A model generated the notes under the pieces. It had not been told where the DNA came from. It did no database searches and saw only the letters and a program-made list of their open reading frames with translations. Shown here piece by piece: positions 36,144 to 44,818 of a stretch of 64,000 nt of DNA; position 1 is the first letter of the stretch; each line of letters starts with the position of its first letter. The stretch is from SB11 sp965249955 (GTDB taxonomy: Bacteria; Bacteroidota; Bacteroidia; UBA8524). The position numbers and the translations under genes are program-made. The stretch lies in the NCBI GenBank assembly GCA_965249955.1, contig OZ252261.1, forward strand, positions 1,116,001 to 1,180,000, in the 5' to 3' direction.

Positions 36144-36288
36144 GAGTATTTTTTTCGGCAGCTTGTTTTTCAAGCTCTTCAATGCGTTTATTTAATTCAA
36201 TTATATGAAGGGGTAATTCTTCTACTTTTTCAAGTAAAGTTACGCTTAATTCACCAATATTAATACTTCCTATGTCCCCGTATTCGCT
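36088..36288 (-). pseudogene. 3' remnant of a coiled-coil-ending gene
   Basis: Open frame on the minus strand reading EYGDIGSINIGELSVTLLEK, then VEELPLHIIELNKRIEELEK, stop at 36088. The heptad-rich end resembles the C-terminal coiled coil of Bacteroidota tail-fibre/adhesin-like proteins. There is no N-terminal part: the frame is cut at about 36300, exactly where the hldD fragment begins. It overlaps the start of the 35586-36143 gene. Similarity is from memory only. Confidence 0.4.
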
Positions 36289-36307
36289 TGTGCTTTTACA
36301 ATTGGCA

Positions 36308-36601
36308 AATGTGTATTATTTCTTAATGCACCACCACAAAAACAGCGGCATATACAACTTAGGTTCGGGCACGGCACGCAAGTTTATTGATTTGGCAAAG
36401 GCTACTTTTAAAGCTCTTGATATACCTGAAAATATTGAGTTTATAGATACTCCTATTGATATCCGCGATAAATACCAGTACTTTACCGAAGCCAATATGG
36501 CCAAACTAAAAGGTATCGGTTATTCTATTCCTTTCCATACTCTTGAAGAGGGGGTTGAAGACTACGTGAAGAATTATTTGGTAGCGGGTAAGTACTTATA
36601 G
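36308..36601 (+). pseudogene. Truncated second copy of hldD (3' third)
   Basis: Codons for NVYYFLMHHHKNSGIYNLGS to the end match hldD residues 225-320 nearly perfectly; only the last residue (Leu for Tyr) and three others differ. By hand count there are about 11 synonymous and 3 replacing codon changes over 97 codons, so the copy diverged under selection before or without decay. It lacks the NADP-binding and catalytic parts and cannot encode an epimerase. An in-frame ATG at 36272 would give a 109-residue peptide with an unrelated start. Confidence 0.85.
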
Positions 36602-36637
36602 CTTAAGCAACTTTTTAAAATTTAGTCTTTTTTAGGG

Positions 36638-37045
36638 CGAGCAGATGCTCGTTGATAAGAAAATTACTAGGAATATAGTCTGGGATAAGAACCCCCTTCA
36701 CTATTATACAGAAATAGGTGCGGTTGACAGTCATTCCCATTTTAAATGGGAATCTGTGTGGTTGGAGTAGTAAAAAGTGTTGTCATACGCGCAGATTCCC
36801 TCTTTCGAGGGAATGACGTTCCTATCGCACTCGATATTCCAAGTTTATGTAAATTAAACTTGTTGGTAGTGTCGAGAGGATGCTCACTTTTTGTCAGTAC
36901 GAGCGGGACGCTCGAACTAGCAGTCATGCTGAACTTGTTTCAGCATCTCACTTTGTATTAACGGTTATTGGGCAACGAGATCCCGAAATAAATTCAGGGT
37001 GACTAGGCAGCTAACTTGGTGACGTTACTCGAGCCAGTGCGGTTT
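36638..37045. repeat. Intergenic block of palindromic repeats
   Basis: The 460 bases between the hldD fragment and 37063 hold no gene but several inverted repeats. They are CGAGC-4-GCTCG (36638-36651), ATTCCCATTT-1-AAATGGGAAT (36733-36753), ATTCCCTC-4-GAGGGAAT (36795-36814), CGAGCG-3-CGCTCG (36900-36914) and ATGCTGAA-5-TTCAGCAT (36926-36946). The second and third are reverse-complement relatives, with flanks gtcATTCCC and GGGAATCTG, facing each other. The last resembles dispersed intergenic repeats common in this phylum. Confidence 0.7.
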
Positions 37046-37062
37046 AAACTAAAAACTAACTT

Positions 37063-38154
37063 TTAATCAACCCACTTAAAGGTTTTAATTATCGCCTCAA
37101 GTTGGCGTATGTATTGGGTTTTATCATAGCGGGGGCAGTATACAAAACCTTCAACCGTTAGCAGTTGTTTGTGCTTTGTATCCACCATTGTAATGCTATA
37201 AAAAGGCCCTCCCATAAAATCGTTTTCTGTACGCCAAAGGGCACGCATTTGCACAGCATACATACCTGCAAACTCCATCACGTTATTATAAAACGGAAAC
37301 GATAGTTCGGTAGTCATAAAACTGCCTTCTGCACCGCCGGGTATGTGCATTTCTGTTACCGAATCGCGGCTAAGTACTATCTCCTCGGGTACTAATTGTA
37401 GCGTATCGGTATAGGGTTGGGTGTATACTATAATACTTTGCCCAATATTGGGTGTCTCGCGACGTATCCAAGCAAATTTGCGCTTGTTGCTTGCTTCTTC
37501 GTATTTGGCTATTCTAAATTTTTCAGGAACAGCAAGGCTAAAGCCAAATTTATCACCCAAAAACTGCGAAATTGTGTCTTGCCTGTCGGCTTCCATTTTC
37601 ACCACTCCACTTTCCATTTCCATTTTCAGGGTTTGGCTTAGCAACATTTTGCGGTTGCTTACAAAAAAGTTGTAAAGGGCGGCATGGCTTTTAGCATATA
37701 TAAACAGTACTTGCTGTGGGTATGCCCATATATTTTTTTTAAGATAGGTGCGTACAGGTATACTATCGTTTATTTTTTGCAGCGAATCAGAAAGTTTATC
37801 GTAGGGAGAGGGAAGTGTGCGGGTATCAAAATTATCACCCTCAACCTTAACTATCCAAAGGGTATGGTACGATTTTGTAACCTCTTTAAAAAGTGCTGGT
37901 CGGGTATCTTTTACTCTAAAGTATCCTTCTATATTAAAAAAATAGGGTTGGGGTACATCTAAAACACTATCAAGGGCTTCGCGCATTGTGCCTTCAAATA
38001 GTTTATCATCGGCGGCTACTATCAGCTCGCCCATATTACCAATAGAATGGGGAAGTGATTTTTTACCCGAAGTATTGCTTTTACCTCCACAAGCTGATAG
38101 TATCAGCAAGGTAATAAAAACTGCTAAGGTAGTGTTGTGTGTTTTGTGCATCAT
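37063..38154 (-). CDS. DUF4837 family lipoprotein
   Basis: 363 residues; lipobox LILSACGGKSN. Matches the DUF4837 family by eye: PHSIGNMGELIVAADDKLFEG, then a repeat of two similar halves, ending AIIKTFKWVD. Family role unknown; the family is limited to Bacteroidota. Its ATG overlaps the stop of mltD by four bases (ATGA), so the two are translationally coupled and probably act in the envelope together. Confidence 0.85.
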   Translation of the reverse strand: MMHKTHNTTLAVFITLLILSACGGKSNTSGKKSLPHSIGNMGELIVAADDKLFEGTMREALDSVLDVPQPYFFNIEGYFRVKDTRPALFKEVTKSYHTLWIVKVEGDNFDTRTLPSPYDKLSDSLQKINDSIPVRTYLKKNIWAYPQQVLFIYAKSHAALYNFFVSNRKMLLSQTLKMEMESGVVKMEADRQDTISQFLGDKFGFSLAVPEKFRIAKYEEASNKRKFAWIRRETPNIGQSIIVYTQPYTDTLQLVPEEIVLSRDSVTEMHIPGGAEGSFMTTELSFPFYNNVMEFAGMYAVQMRALWRTENDFMGGPFYSITMVDTKHKQLLTVEGFVYCPRYDKTQYIRQLEAIIKTFKWVD

Positions 38155-39755
38155 CCGCCTGGTGATATTATTAGTTTAGTACCTGGTTTAATAACGGCAT
38201 TTTTAGCCAAACGGTTGTAATCGCGTAGCTTATCTATTGTAAGACCGGGGTACTTTTTACTAATACTATACAGGGTATCGCCTTTTTGCACTTTGTAATA
38301 TTGTTTGGCTTTTATCTCTGTTACTTTTTTAGTACCAGTTTTAGGTGCTTGTGCAAGGGCTTGGTTGTTGTTTTTTGTGCTATCGGTTACAGCAGCTACT
38401 GATATTTTTGTGGTTGCCGTATCTTTTGCTTTTGCCAGTATGGCTTCTTCACTTATGTTCAGCTCTTCCTCACTTACTTCATCATCTACTTCTTCTTCAA
38501 TACCGGTAGGGCTAATTTTCTTTTTCACACGGGTATATACCACAAGGTTTTTACCCGGTCTGGCATAGTTTCCGCGAATAATATTCCATGCTTTTAGGTC
38601 GGATATTTTTACATTGTATTTACGCGCTATACGTGCAAGGCTCTCGCCCTTACGCACTTTGTGCACTTTACGCTTGCTAATGTATTCGGCAGGTTCTTCA
38701 TCGGTAAAATTGGTAAAGGGTACTGCGTATATGCTGTCTTCTATCTCTGCAAAGCGCATAGCATATTTATAGGGTAATGCTAAGGCGTGTACATTGTTTT
38801 GTGATGCGGGTATAATTTGTTTGCGGTACTCAGGGTTTAGGTATTCTAAATCTTCCATGGGTATGCCCAAAGCTTCTTGCAATTGGCCAAAGTGTACCCA
38901 TTGTTTCAATTCTACCTCTTGCACCATGCTGTGCACATCAAATTGTGCAGGTTGTAATCCAAGGTTTTCAATATCGTTCATCACGTATGCAACAGCAATA
39001 AATGCAGGCACATAACCGCGTGTTTCACGAGGCAAGTAGGGCATTATTTTCCAAAAATCGCGTTTACCACCGCTGCGGCGTATGGCTTTATTTACGTTTC
39101 CGGGACCACAGTTGTACGATGCTATTACTAATAGCCAATCGCCATACAACTCGTAACTGTTTTTAAAGTATTGGCAAGCTGCAAGGGTAGCTTTTTCAGG
39201 GTCGTGGCGATCATCAACCATGCCATTAATATTTAATCCGTAGGCTTCGCCAGTGCTGTGTATAAACTGCCACAAACCGCAAGCACCCGCCCAGCTTTTT
39301 GCTTGTGGATTTAGGGCTGATTCTACAACGGCCAAATATTTAAATTCTTGTGGAAGTCCTTCCCTATCCAATATTTCTTCAAACAAGGGGAAGTAATACT
39401 CTGAAAGGGTAAGTATGCGCTCGGTAAGTTGTTTTTTCTTTGCTCCGTATAGGTTGATAAACCCTTTTACATGATGGTTGTAATCAAGCGGAATACCCGA
39501 CTCCATATTGCTCAATACTTCTTGTACATGAGCAGGATCAAGGTTTATAGAGGTTGAGTTTTCTTCGTCTTCTGTGGGGTCAAAACATTTTTCAGCATTG
39601 GCCTTTGTACAGTTTTGGTTAAGCAATATGGTTAAGCTATCTAAAGCTGCCAACATATCGCGCGGATACTCGTCATCGGGTGTGGTTTGCGCCACACTGC
39701 CAAAAGGGATAAACAAGGTGGCCGCTACTAAGGCAAGCACTTGCTTTTTTATCAT
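38151..39755 (-). CDS. mltD: MltD-like lytic transglycosylase with two LysM domains
   Basis: Cleaves peptidoglycan glycan strands with formation of 1,6-anhydro ends, in the periplasm. 534 residues from ATG 39755, signal peptide MIKKQVLALVAATLFIPFGSVAQ split over the start. SLT catalytic domain about 90-260: VVESALNPQAKSWAGACGLW holds the catalytic Glu, then YNCGPGNVNKAIRRSGG. LysM 1 (HKVRKGESLARIARKYNV) lies mid C-terminal, and LysM 2 (YYKVQKGDTLYSISKKYPG) at the end. The family's domain order is complete. The longer start at 39788 adds 11 residues before the signal peptide and is not preferred. Confidence 0.92.
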   Translation of the reverse strand: MIKKQVLALVAATLFIPFGSVAQTTPDDEYPRDMLAALDSLTILLNQNCTKANAEKCFDPTEDEENSTSINLDPAHVQEVLSNMESGIPLDYNHHVKGFINLYGAKKKQLTERILTLSEYYFPLFEEILDREGLPQEFKYLAVVESALNPQAKSWAGACGLWQFIHSTGEAYGLNINGMVDDRHDPEKATLAACQYFKNSYELYGDWLLVIASYNCGPGNVNKAIRRSGGKRDFWKIMPYLPRETRGYVPAFIAVAYVMNDIENLGLQPAQFDVHSMVQEVELKQWVHFGQLQEALGIPMEDLEYLNPEYRKQIIPASQNNVHALALPYKYAMRFAEIEDSIYAVPFTNFTDEEPAEYISKRKVHKVRKGESLARIARKYNVKISDLKAWNIIRGNYARPGKNLVVYTRVKKKISPTGIEEEVDDEVSEEELNISEEAILAKAKDTATTKISVAAVTDSTKNNNQALAQAPKTGTKKVTEIKAKQYYKVQKGDTLYSISKKYPGLTIDKLRDYNRLAKNAVIKPGTKLIISPGG

Positions 39756-39868
39756 TGGGCTTATTTTTTTAAAATTCAAAACGAACAAAAGTAGGGTATT
39801 TTAATTCACAAATTCAATACACAATTGCCAACATTTGCAGCAGTTGTATAATTTTTTATAATTCTTCA

Positions 39869-42361
39869 CTATTCGGGTATGTCGGTTTCCCATTCGGGTA
39901 TGCTTTCATCCTCAGTTTCCTTAGGTTTTTGGGCAGTTCCCTTCTTATCTTTCTTTTTAATGTTAAACTCTTCCCTCAGTAAGTTTAATAACGTATTTTT
40001 TTCTTCTTTAATATTTTTTTGAAGTTTTTTTATTGCACTCTTCCGATCGTACTGAATTTTTAGGTTGTCGGGGGTGCCTTTCATCAATATAAAAATGTTT
40101 ATTCCTTCTTTGTCTTCTTCGTAGTTTTCGGTTTGGGCTTTTTTACGGTTAAACTTTTTTGAAAGTACTTCGTTTAGTTTTACCCTAAATTTATACTCCA
40201 TATAGTTGTCAAACCTGTGAAAGCCTTCGGCTGTTAAGTTTAATGCACTGTTTTTTATCTCCATTTGAGGTATTATCACCTTTTGGTCTTTAATCTCAAT
40301 GGTATTCTCTAACAGTTCAAAGTTTATATCCTGCAACTCGTTTACATTTATAAAGCGCGAAAGTTTTTGCAACGGCTGGTAGTTGTATAGCCTACCGCCA
40401 CTAATGGCCAATTGCGCCTGCACAAACAGTTTTTTAATATCTATGCTCAGGTATTTATCCATTGGGGCAACCAATTGTAAATGGGCGTTTAGTGTGCCCT
40501 GCAAATTATCAGAGGTTATTTGTTTTTGCCCAAAGTTGGCACATTGGTCAAACAACTGATTCATGTCGGCCTTTTCTACATCCATTTGCGCACTAATAAC
40601 AAACTGACCGTTTCCTTTATCAAACACATTACCTGTGAGTGCAAAACTGCCGTTCATTGCTTCAAAATCAAGATTGTTTAGGGTAAGTACGCCACCGCCC
40701 ATAGCTATTGTACCTATTAGCTTTCGCGCCAAAAATTTATTAAAAGTGAGGCGATCTATTTTGGTTTTTAGTTTGAACGAGGTATTGCCGGGTATAACTA
40801 TGCCCGTAGTATCGGCAGCAGTACTGTTTTTGGGCGTGTTGGTGGCGGTGAGTGAAGGTATATCTATATGAGGGCTGTAAAAACTGCCTTCTACCTCAAG
40901 TTGTTTGCCTGTGCTAAACAAGTAATCTAACAGGTGGCGGGCATAGCCCTTTAGCCCCAGTGTATTTCCGTTTATATTGCCGTGCAGTGTGTCAATTTTT
41001 AGCAGGTTGTTACTGGCGTATACCTTGCCGCTAATATTGCTGTATACGTAGGGACTGCCGCTAAACGCCATTTTTAAATTGCGTGTTTCTATATTTCCCT
41101 CGAAACGAGCGGGCAAGTCTTTTGTTTTCTTTTTAAAATCGGCTACTTTACCCTCAATATCCAAGTTTACAATGGCAATACCTTCAAGCGTATCTACTCC
41201 TTTCAGGGTAAGTAGCTTTGCCCATTGGGCAAGGTTAAGATTTCCTTGTAAACTGGCTTTTATATAGGGGTTACTAAAATCGGCAAGGCTAAAAGTGCCG
41301 TCAATTTTTTCACCGTTTACAACGGTGCTTACCCTACTTATTTCTAACGACGACAAAGTAAGTCCGCCCCGTTTTTCATACAATAGTTTCCCCGCTAGGG
41401 TTATGTTGCGCAGCTGCACATCAATCCCTTTTTTGCCCAAAAGTCCATCCGATATTTTAAAACTGGCGTGCACGGCGGGCATACTGGTTTTTGTCCATTC
41501 GCCATTTATATCCACCTTGCACTCTAGCGTTCCGTTGCTTTCAAAACCTTCAATATCGCTTAGGTATTTTTTGGGTATAAGCGATAACAATTGTTGTAGG
41601 TTTAGGTTATCGCCCAATAGTTGCAGTTTGCACTGTGTACCTACTTGGCGCGATATTATTTTACCGTTTACTATAAAATTAAAATTCTCAATTTGCAGTT
41701 TAGTTTGCTCAAAACTTACACTTGTATCAGGTCGGTTAACTGTAAACGAGGTTTGGAAACTAACGGGTTTTGTAAGCCCAATTTTTTGCCCTCCTAAGCG
41801 CAATGCCAGTGGAACAATGCTGCCTGTGGTATTTACTAAAAATTCTTTTTGACTAAAACTGCCGCTTACTTGGGTGTTGTTTACCAATAACGATACTGTA
41901 TCTCCTGCCGCAACATCAATGTATTGTACTTGTATGTTTTGTAGGGTTATTTTTTTGAAACTGAGTTTTACCTGTTTGTTTTGATTTTTAGAGGTATCGG
42001 GGTTTAAAATGCTGTAATTGTTTACATCGCCTTTTTTAGCGGCTATTATTATACCATCGCTAAGGCTAATGTTTTCAAACAAGTACTTGCCCCGCAACAG
42101 GTTGATAGGATTTAATGATAGGGTGAAACTTTGCAAAACCATTAACGGCTGCCCTGTTATTTTTGACGATTCGGTAGCGCGAATATTGGTAAACGATACG
42201 CTGATATTGGGAAAGTTTTTGAAAACGGTTAGCTCTATATCGCTAATGTTTACAGGTGTAGCTAACTGACTGCTAATACTTTGGGCTACTTTGTTTTTTA
42301 TGGGTTTGGCAAAAATGTACACCCCTGCTATAGCCAAACTGCAAAGCAGCAATATGCCCAA
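39869..42361 (-). CDS. AsmA family protein
   Basis: At least 830 residues. N-terminal membrane anchor (GILLLCSLAIAGVYIFAKPI), then the AsmA-type start domain (LATPVNISDIELTVFKNFPN) and long beta-rich repeats up to a charged C-terminal tail (EDESIPEWETDIPE). AsmA-like proteins bridge the periplasm and are proposed to move lipids to the outer membrane. TTG 42361 is the first conventional start. However, the frame stays open upstream and reads LKKFLKISLYFVLG from a CTG at 42397, a much more typical AsmA start. The true start may therefore be non-canonical. Downstream of mltD on the same strand but with a 113-base gap. Confidence 0.82.
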   Translation of the reverse strand: MGILLLCSLAIAGVYIFAKPIKNKVAQSISSQLATPVNISDIELTVFKNFPNISVSFTNIRATESSKITGQPLMVLQSFTLSLNPINLLRGKYLFENISLSDGIIIAAKKGDVNNYSILNPDTSKNQNKQVKLSFKKITLQNIQVQYIDVAAGDTVSLLVNNTQVSGSFSQKEFLVNTTGSIVPLALRLGGQKIGLTKPVSFQTSFTVNRPDTSVSFEQTKLQIENFNFIVNGKIISRQVGTQCKLQLLGDNLNLQQLLSLIPKKYLSDIEGFESNGTLECKVDINGEWTKTSMPAVHASFKISDGLLGKKGIDVQLRNITLAGKLLYEKRGGLTLSSLEISRVSTVVNGEKIDGTFSLADFSNPYIKASLQGNLNLAQWAKLLTLKGVDTLEGIAIVNLDIEGKVADFKKKTKDLPARFEGNIETRNLKMAFSGSPYVYSNISGKVYASNNLLKIDTLHGNINGNTLGLKGYARHLLDYLFSTGKQLEVEGSFYSPHIDIPSLTATNTPKNSTAADTTGIVIPGNTSFKLKTKIDRLTFNKFLARKLIGTIAMGGGVLTLNNLDFEAMNGSFALTGNVFDKGNGQFVISAQMDVEKADMNQLFDQCANFGQKQITSDNLQGTLNAHLQLVAPMDKYLSIDIKKLFVQAQLAISGGRLYNYQPLQKLSRFINVNELQDINFELLENTIEIKDQKVIIPQMEIKNSALNLTAEGFHRFDNYMEYKFRVKLNEVLSKKFNRKKAQTENYEEDKEGINIFILMKGTPDNLKIQYDRKSAIKKLQKNIKEEKNTLLNLLREEFNIKKKDKKGTAQKPKETEDESIPEWETDIPE

Positions 42362-42555
42362 TACAAAGTAGAGTGATATTTTTAAAAATTTTTTCAGTGG
42401 TGTGGTGTATATGGTATTAACGCTTTATAAGCAATTGGCATTGCTTTAACCTTCAAAATTAGTATGCCTGTGTTGCCCATGCACGTAAACATTTAAACAC
42501 AGAATGTGTACTGCAAAGTATAGTATACAGGTAAGCTATATAGTAAATACTAAAA

Positions 42556-42577
42556 CAGGCAAGTGTTTGCTTGCCTG
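42556..42577 (-). terminator. Terminator after the di-haem peroxidase operon
   Basis: CAGGCAAG-6-CTTGCCTG with TTTT following on the minus strand, 130 bases past the stop at 42708. The rest of the 346-base gap 42362-42707 holds only this hairpin, the palindromes at 42642-42682 and the AsmA upstream region. Confidence 0.65.
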
Positions 42578-42641
42578 CATATAAGTATTAATGCAATAAG
42601 TATGTTAGCATAGTTATAAAAACGCCCAATGACACACTGCC

Positions 42642-42682
42642 GAGCGGACGCTCTATTATTTTTTGGCACGAGCGGACGCTCG
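42642..42682. repeat. Two CGAGCG-GA-CGCTCG palindromes
   Basis: GAGCGGACGCTC (42642-42653) and CGAGCGGACGCTCG (42669-42682) are near-copies 27 bases apart, the second followed by agccagc. The same core occurs at 36900-36914, and CTCGAGCCAG recurs at 37029-37038. A dispersed intergenic palindrome family, probably non-coding. Confidence 0.6.
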
Positions 42683-42707
42683 AGCCAGCTTTTATAGATA
42701 CAATAAA

Positions 42708-43793
42708 CTAAAAAGGGTTGCTATACGCAGGGTTAGTGGTAAGGGTTACGTCGGTAAGGGTTTTTAAAAATGCTACTAAATCGGCTTTTTCTTGTGCATC
42801 CAGCAGTAAACCTTTGGCTATGGTTTGCTGCAAAGCAGGGTCAAGTGTAGCCGATTGCTTCAAGCCTTCGTTGTAGTGGTTCACTACTTCCTCTAACGTT
42901 GCAAATCTGCCATCGTGCATATAGGGCGGGGTAAGGGCAATATTGCGCAAACTGGGCACTTTAAATTTGGCTTTATCGCCTGCGTTTTGGGTTACTTTTT
43001 CACGGCCTATATCGGTAATACTTGCATCATCATCCAAACCGTTGTTCATGTATAAATCGTTTTCAAAATTCATCCCGCCGTGGCAGTGGGCACAATCTGC
43101 ACCCGATGAATCAGGAAAAAACGGGTTGTATTCTTTAAAAAACAGTTTCCTTCCGCGCTCTTCAGCGGGTGTTAGTTGGGTTTTACCTGCAAGGTATTGG
43201 TCGTATTTTGAGTTGTTGGATACTATGCTATTCATAAACTGCTCCATAGCTAACGACATCTTGTCGGGGGTTATCTCCTCGCTGCCAAAAGCACGCATAA
43301 ATTGGTCTTTGTAGCTTTGGTTTTGGCTAAGTTTAGTTACTACATTGGCAAGGGTTTCATCCATTTCCAATTCGTCTTGTATGGGCTTTAACGATTGATG
43401 GCGCAGCAAATGCGACCTGCCGTCCCAAAAAAACTCGTTGGTATTCCAAGCCATATTAAAAACAGCCATTGCTTGTCTTTTGCCTTTAAGACCGCGAACT
43501 CCTATCGAAAATTTTGAGGTATCAGTAAAGGCATCTTGCTGTTTGTGGCAACTGGCACACGACATTGTACCGTCTTTTGAAAGCATGGTTTCATAAAATA
43601 GCATACGCCCTAGTTTTACACCTTGCACAGTTAATTGATTATCGGCACTAATAGCTGGGGCGGGCAAATTGCCGTAATTAAATGCGTATGGTGTAGCATC
43701 GTAACTTACCCCGTTGTTGTTGTTTGTATCTTTTTTGCAGGCATTTAGCAAAAGCAAAGTGACTACAAAAAGCGCTAGTATTTTAAATTTCAT
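42708..43793 (-). CDS. Di-haem cytochrome c peroxidase / MauG family, copy 2
   Basis: 361 residues; lipobox LLLLNACKKDTN. Two haem-binding motifs: CASCHKQ at 79-83 and CAHCHGG at 234-238, plus PPYMHDGRFATLEEVVNHY near the end, the family hallmark around a distal ligand. Members reduce peroxide or, as MauG/MbnH, oxidise a partner protein. It is the last gene of the operon, three bases after the sister copy, and is a lipoprotein, so it acts at the periplasmic face. The terminator is at 42556. Confidence 0.92.
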   Translation of the reverse strand: MKFKILALFVVTLLLLNACKKDTNNNNGVSYDATPYAFNYGNLPAPAISADNQLTVQGVKLGRMLFYETMLSKDGTMSCASCHKQQDAFTDTSKFSIGVRGLKGKRQAMAVFNMAWNTNEFFWDGRSHLLRHQSLKPIQDELEMDETLANVVTKLSQNQSYKDQFMRAFGSEEITPDKMSLAMEQFMNSIVSNNSKYDQYLAGKTQLTPAEERGRKLFFKEYNPFFPDSSGADCAHCHGGMNFENDLYMNNGLDDDASITDIGREKVTQNAGDKAKFKVPSLRNIALTPPYMHDGRFATLEEVVNHYNEGLKQSATLDPALQQTIAKGLLLDAQEKADLVAFLKTLTDVTLTTNPAYSNPF

Positions 43794-43796
43794 TTT

Positions 43797-44813
43797 TTAC
43801 TGTTTAAACTTTGGGTTAGTGATAAAAGCATAGTCGGTAAGGCTTTTTAGAAAAGCTACCAACTGTTCTTTATCATCATCCGTAAGATTTAAGGGTTGTA
43901 TTAGTTTACTTTTTTGCGGGTTGTTTTTTCCGCCTGTATTGTAGTGTTCAACCACAGCTTCTAAAGTTGTTAGCGAGCCATCGTGCATATAGGGTGCCGT
44001 TACCCCAACATTGCGCAAAGTAGGTACTTTAAACAGTGCAAAATCATCAGACAAGTTGGTTAGGCGTTTCCGCCCGCTATCGGTATAGTTATCGTACAGC
44101 CCGTTGTTTTCAAAAGCATTATTACTAAAGTTGAAACCGCTATGGCATTTGCTGCATTGGGTTTTCTCACTAAAAAATAAAGCCATTCCCTTTCTCTCTT
44201 TTTCACTTAAAGCCGCAGGGTTATTTTGATAAGTGTACTTATCGTAAGCGCTATTACCACTTATTAAGCTACGTTCAAAATTAGCAAGGGCACGGGCAAT
44301 AACAAAAGGGTCGGGCTCGCGGTTATAAGCCTCTTTTGCCATTTGTACATACGTAGGGTTTCGGCGCAGCCGTTCGCCAATAAGCACAATGTTAAAATCA
44401 AACTCGTTGTGCTCTTGTATGGGCACAAGGGTTTGCATTTCTAGCGTTGGTACGCCCCCTTCGCGGGTAAAGTAGGGCAAATAGGCCACATTGGTTAGCG
44501 TGGGCGAATTGCGTGTTCCCAACCTACCCGCAACACCTTTGCTAAAAGCTACTTCATCGCTAAATGCTTTTGCAGGGTTGTGGCAACTGGCACAACTTAT
44601 AGTACTATCGTTTGACAATACAGGGTCAAAAAACAATTGCTTGCCCAATGCCCACCGTTGCGGTGTATAGGCATTATCAGCAGGAAATTGTATGGCGGGG
44701 AAACCTGCGGGTATGGTTATCTCATCCTCATTACTAATGCATTCAATCTGCCCTTTTTTACAGGCTGAAAGAACTAATACAATGGCAATAAGTATGTGCA
44801 GATTTCTTCGCAT
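43797..44813 (-). CDS. Di-haem cytochrome c peroxidase / MauG family, copy 1
   Basis: 338 residues; lipobox LVLSACKKGQ. Haem motifs CASCHNP at 74-78 and CSKCHSG at 220-224, and the TAPYMHDGSLTTLEAVVEHY hallmark near the C-terminus. Paralogous to the gene at 42708 and adjacent to it. Five bases after the MbnP-like gene. In the methanobactin loci of methanotrophs a MauG relative (MbnH) oxidises a Trp of its MbnP partner. The same pairing here suggests a protein-modifying role rather than simple peroxide removal (inference). Confidence 0.92.
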   Translation of the reverse strand: MRRNLHILIAIVLVLSACKKGQIECISNEDEITIPAGFPAIQFPADNAYTPQRWALGKQLFFDPVLSNDSTISCASCHNPAKAFSDEVAFSKGVAGRLGTRNSPTLTNVAYLPYFTREGGVPTLEMQTLVPIQEHNEFDFNIVLIGERLRRNPTYVQMAKEAYNREPDPFVIARALANFERSLISGNSAYDKYTYQNNPAALSEKERKGMALFFSEKTQCSKCHSGFNFSNNAFENNGLYDNYTDSGRKRLTNLSDDFALFKVPTLRNVGVTAPYMHDGSLTTLEAVVEHYNTGGKNNPQKSKLIQPLNLTDDDKEQLVAFLKSLTDYAFITNPKFKQ

Positions 44814-44818
44814 AGCAA

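Noticed and set aside
36272..36601. 109-codon frame as an independent gene
   Set aside because: All but the first 12 codons are the 3' end of hldD; the enzyme's NADP and catalytic parts are missing, so it is listed as a pseudogene.
36638..37045. CRISPR array
   Set aside because: Repeats are palindromes of different sequence without regular spacing or equal-length spacers.
41295..41852. 185-codon plus-strand frame inside the AsmA-like gene
   Set aside because: Antisense shadow with low-complexity Ser/Leu/Phe content; no start signals.
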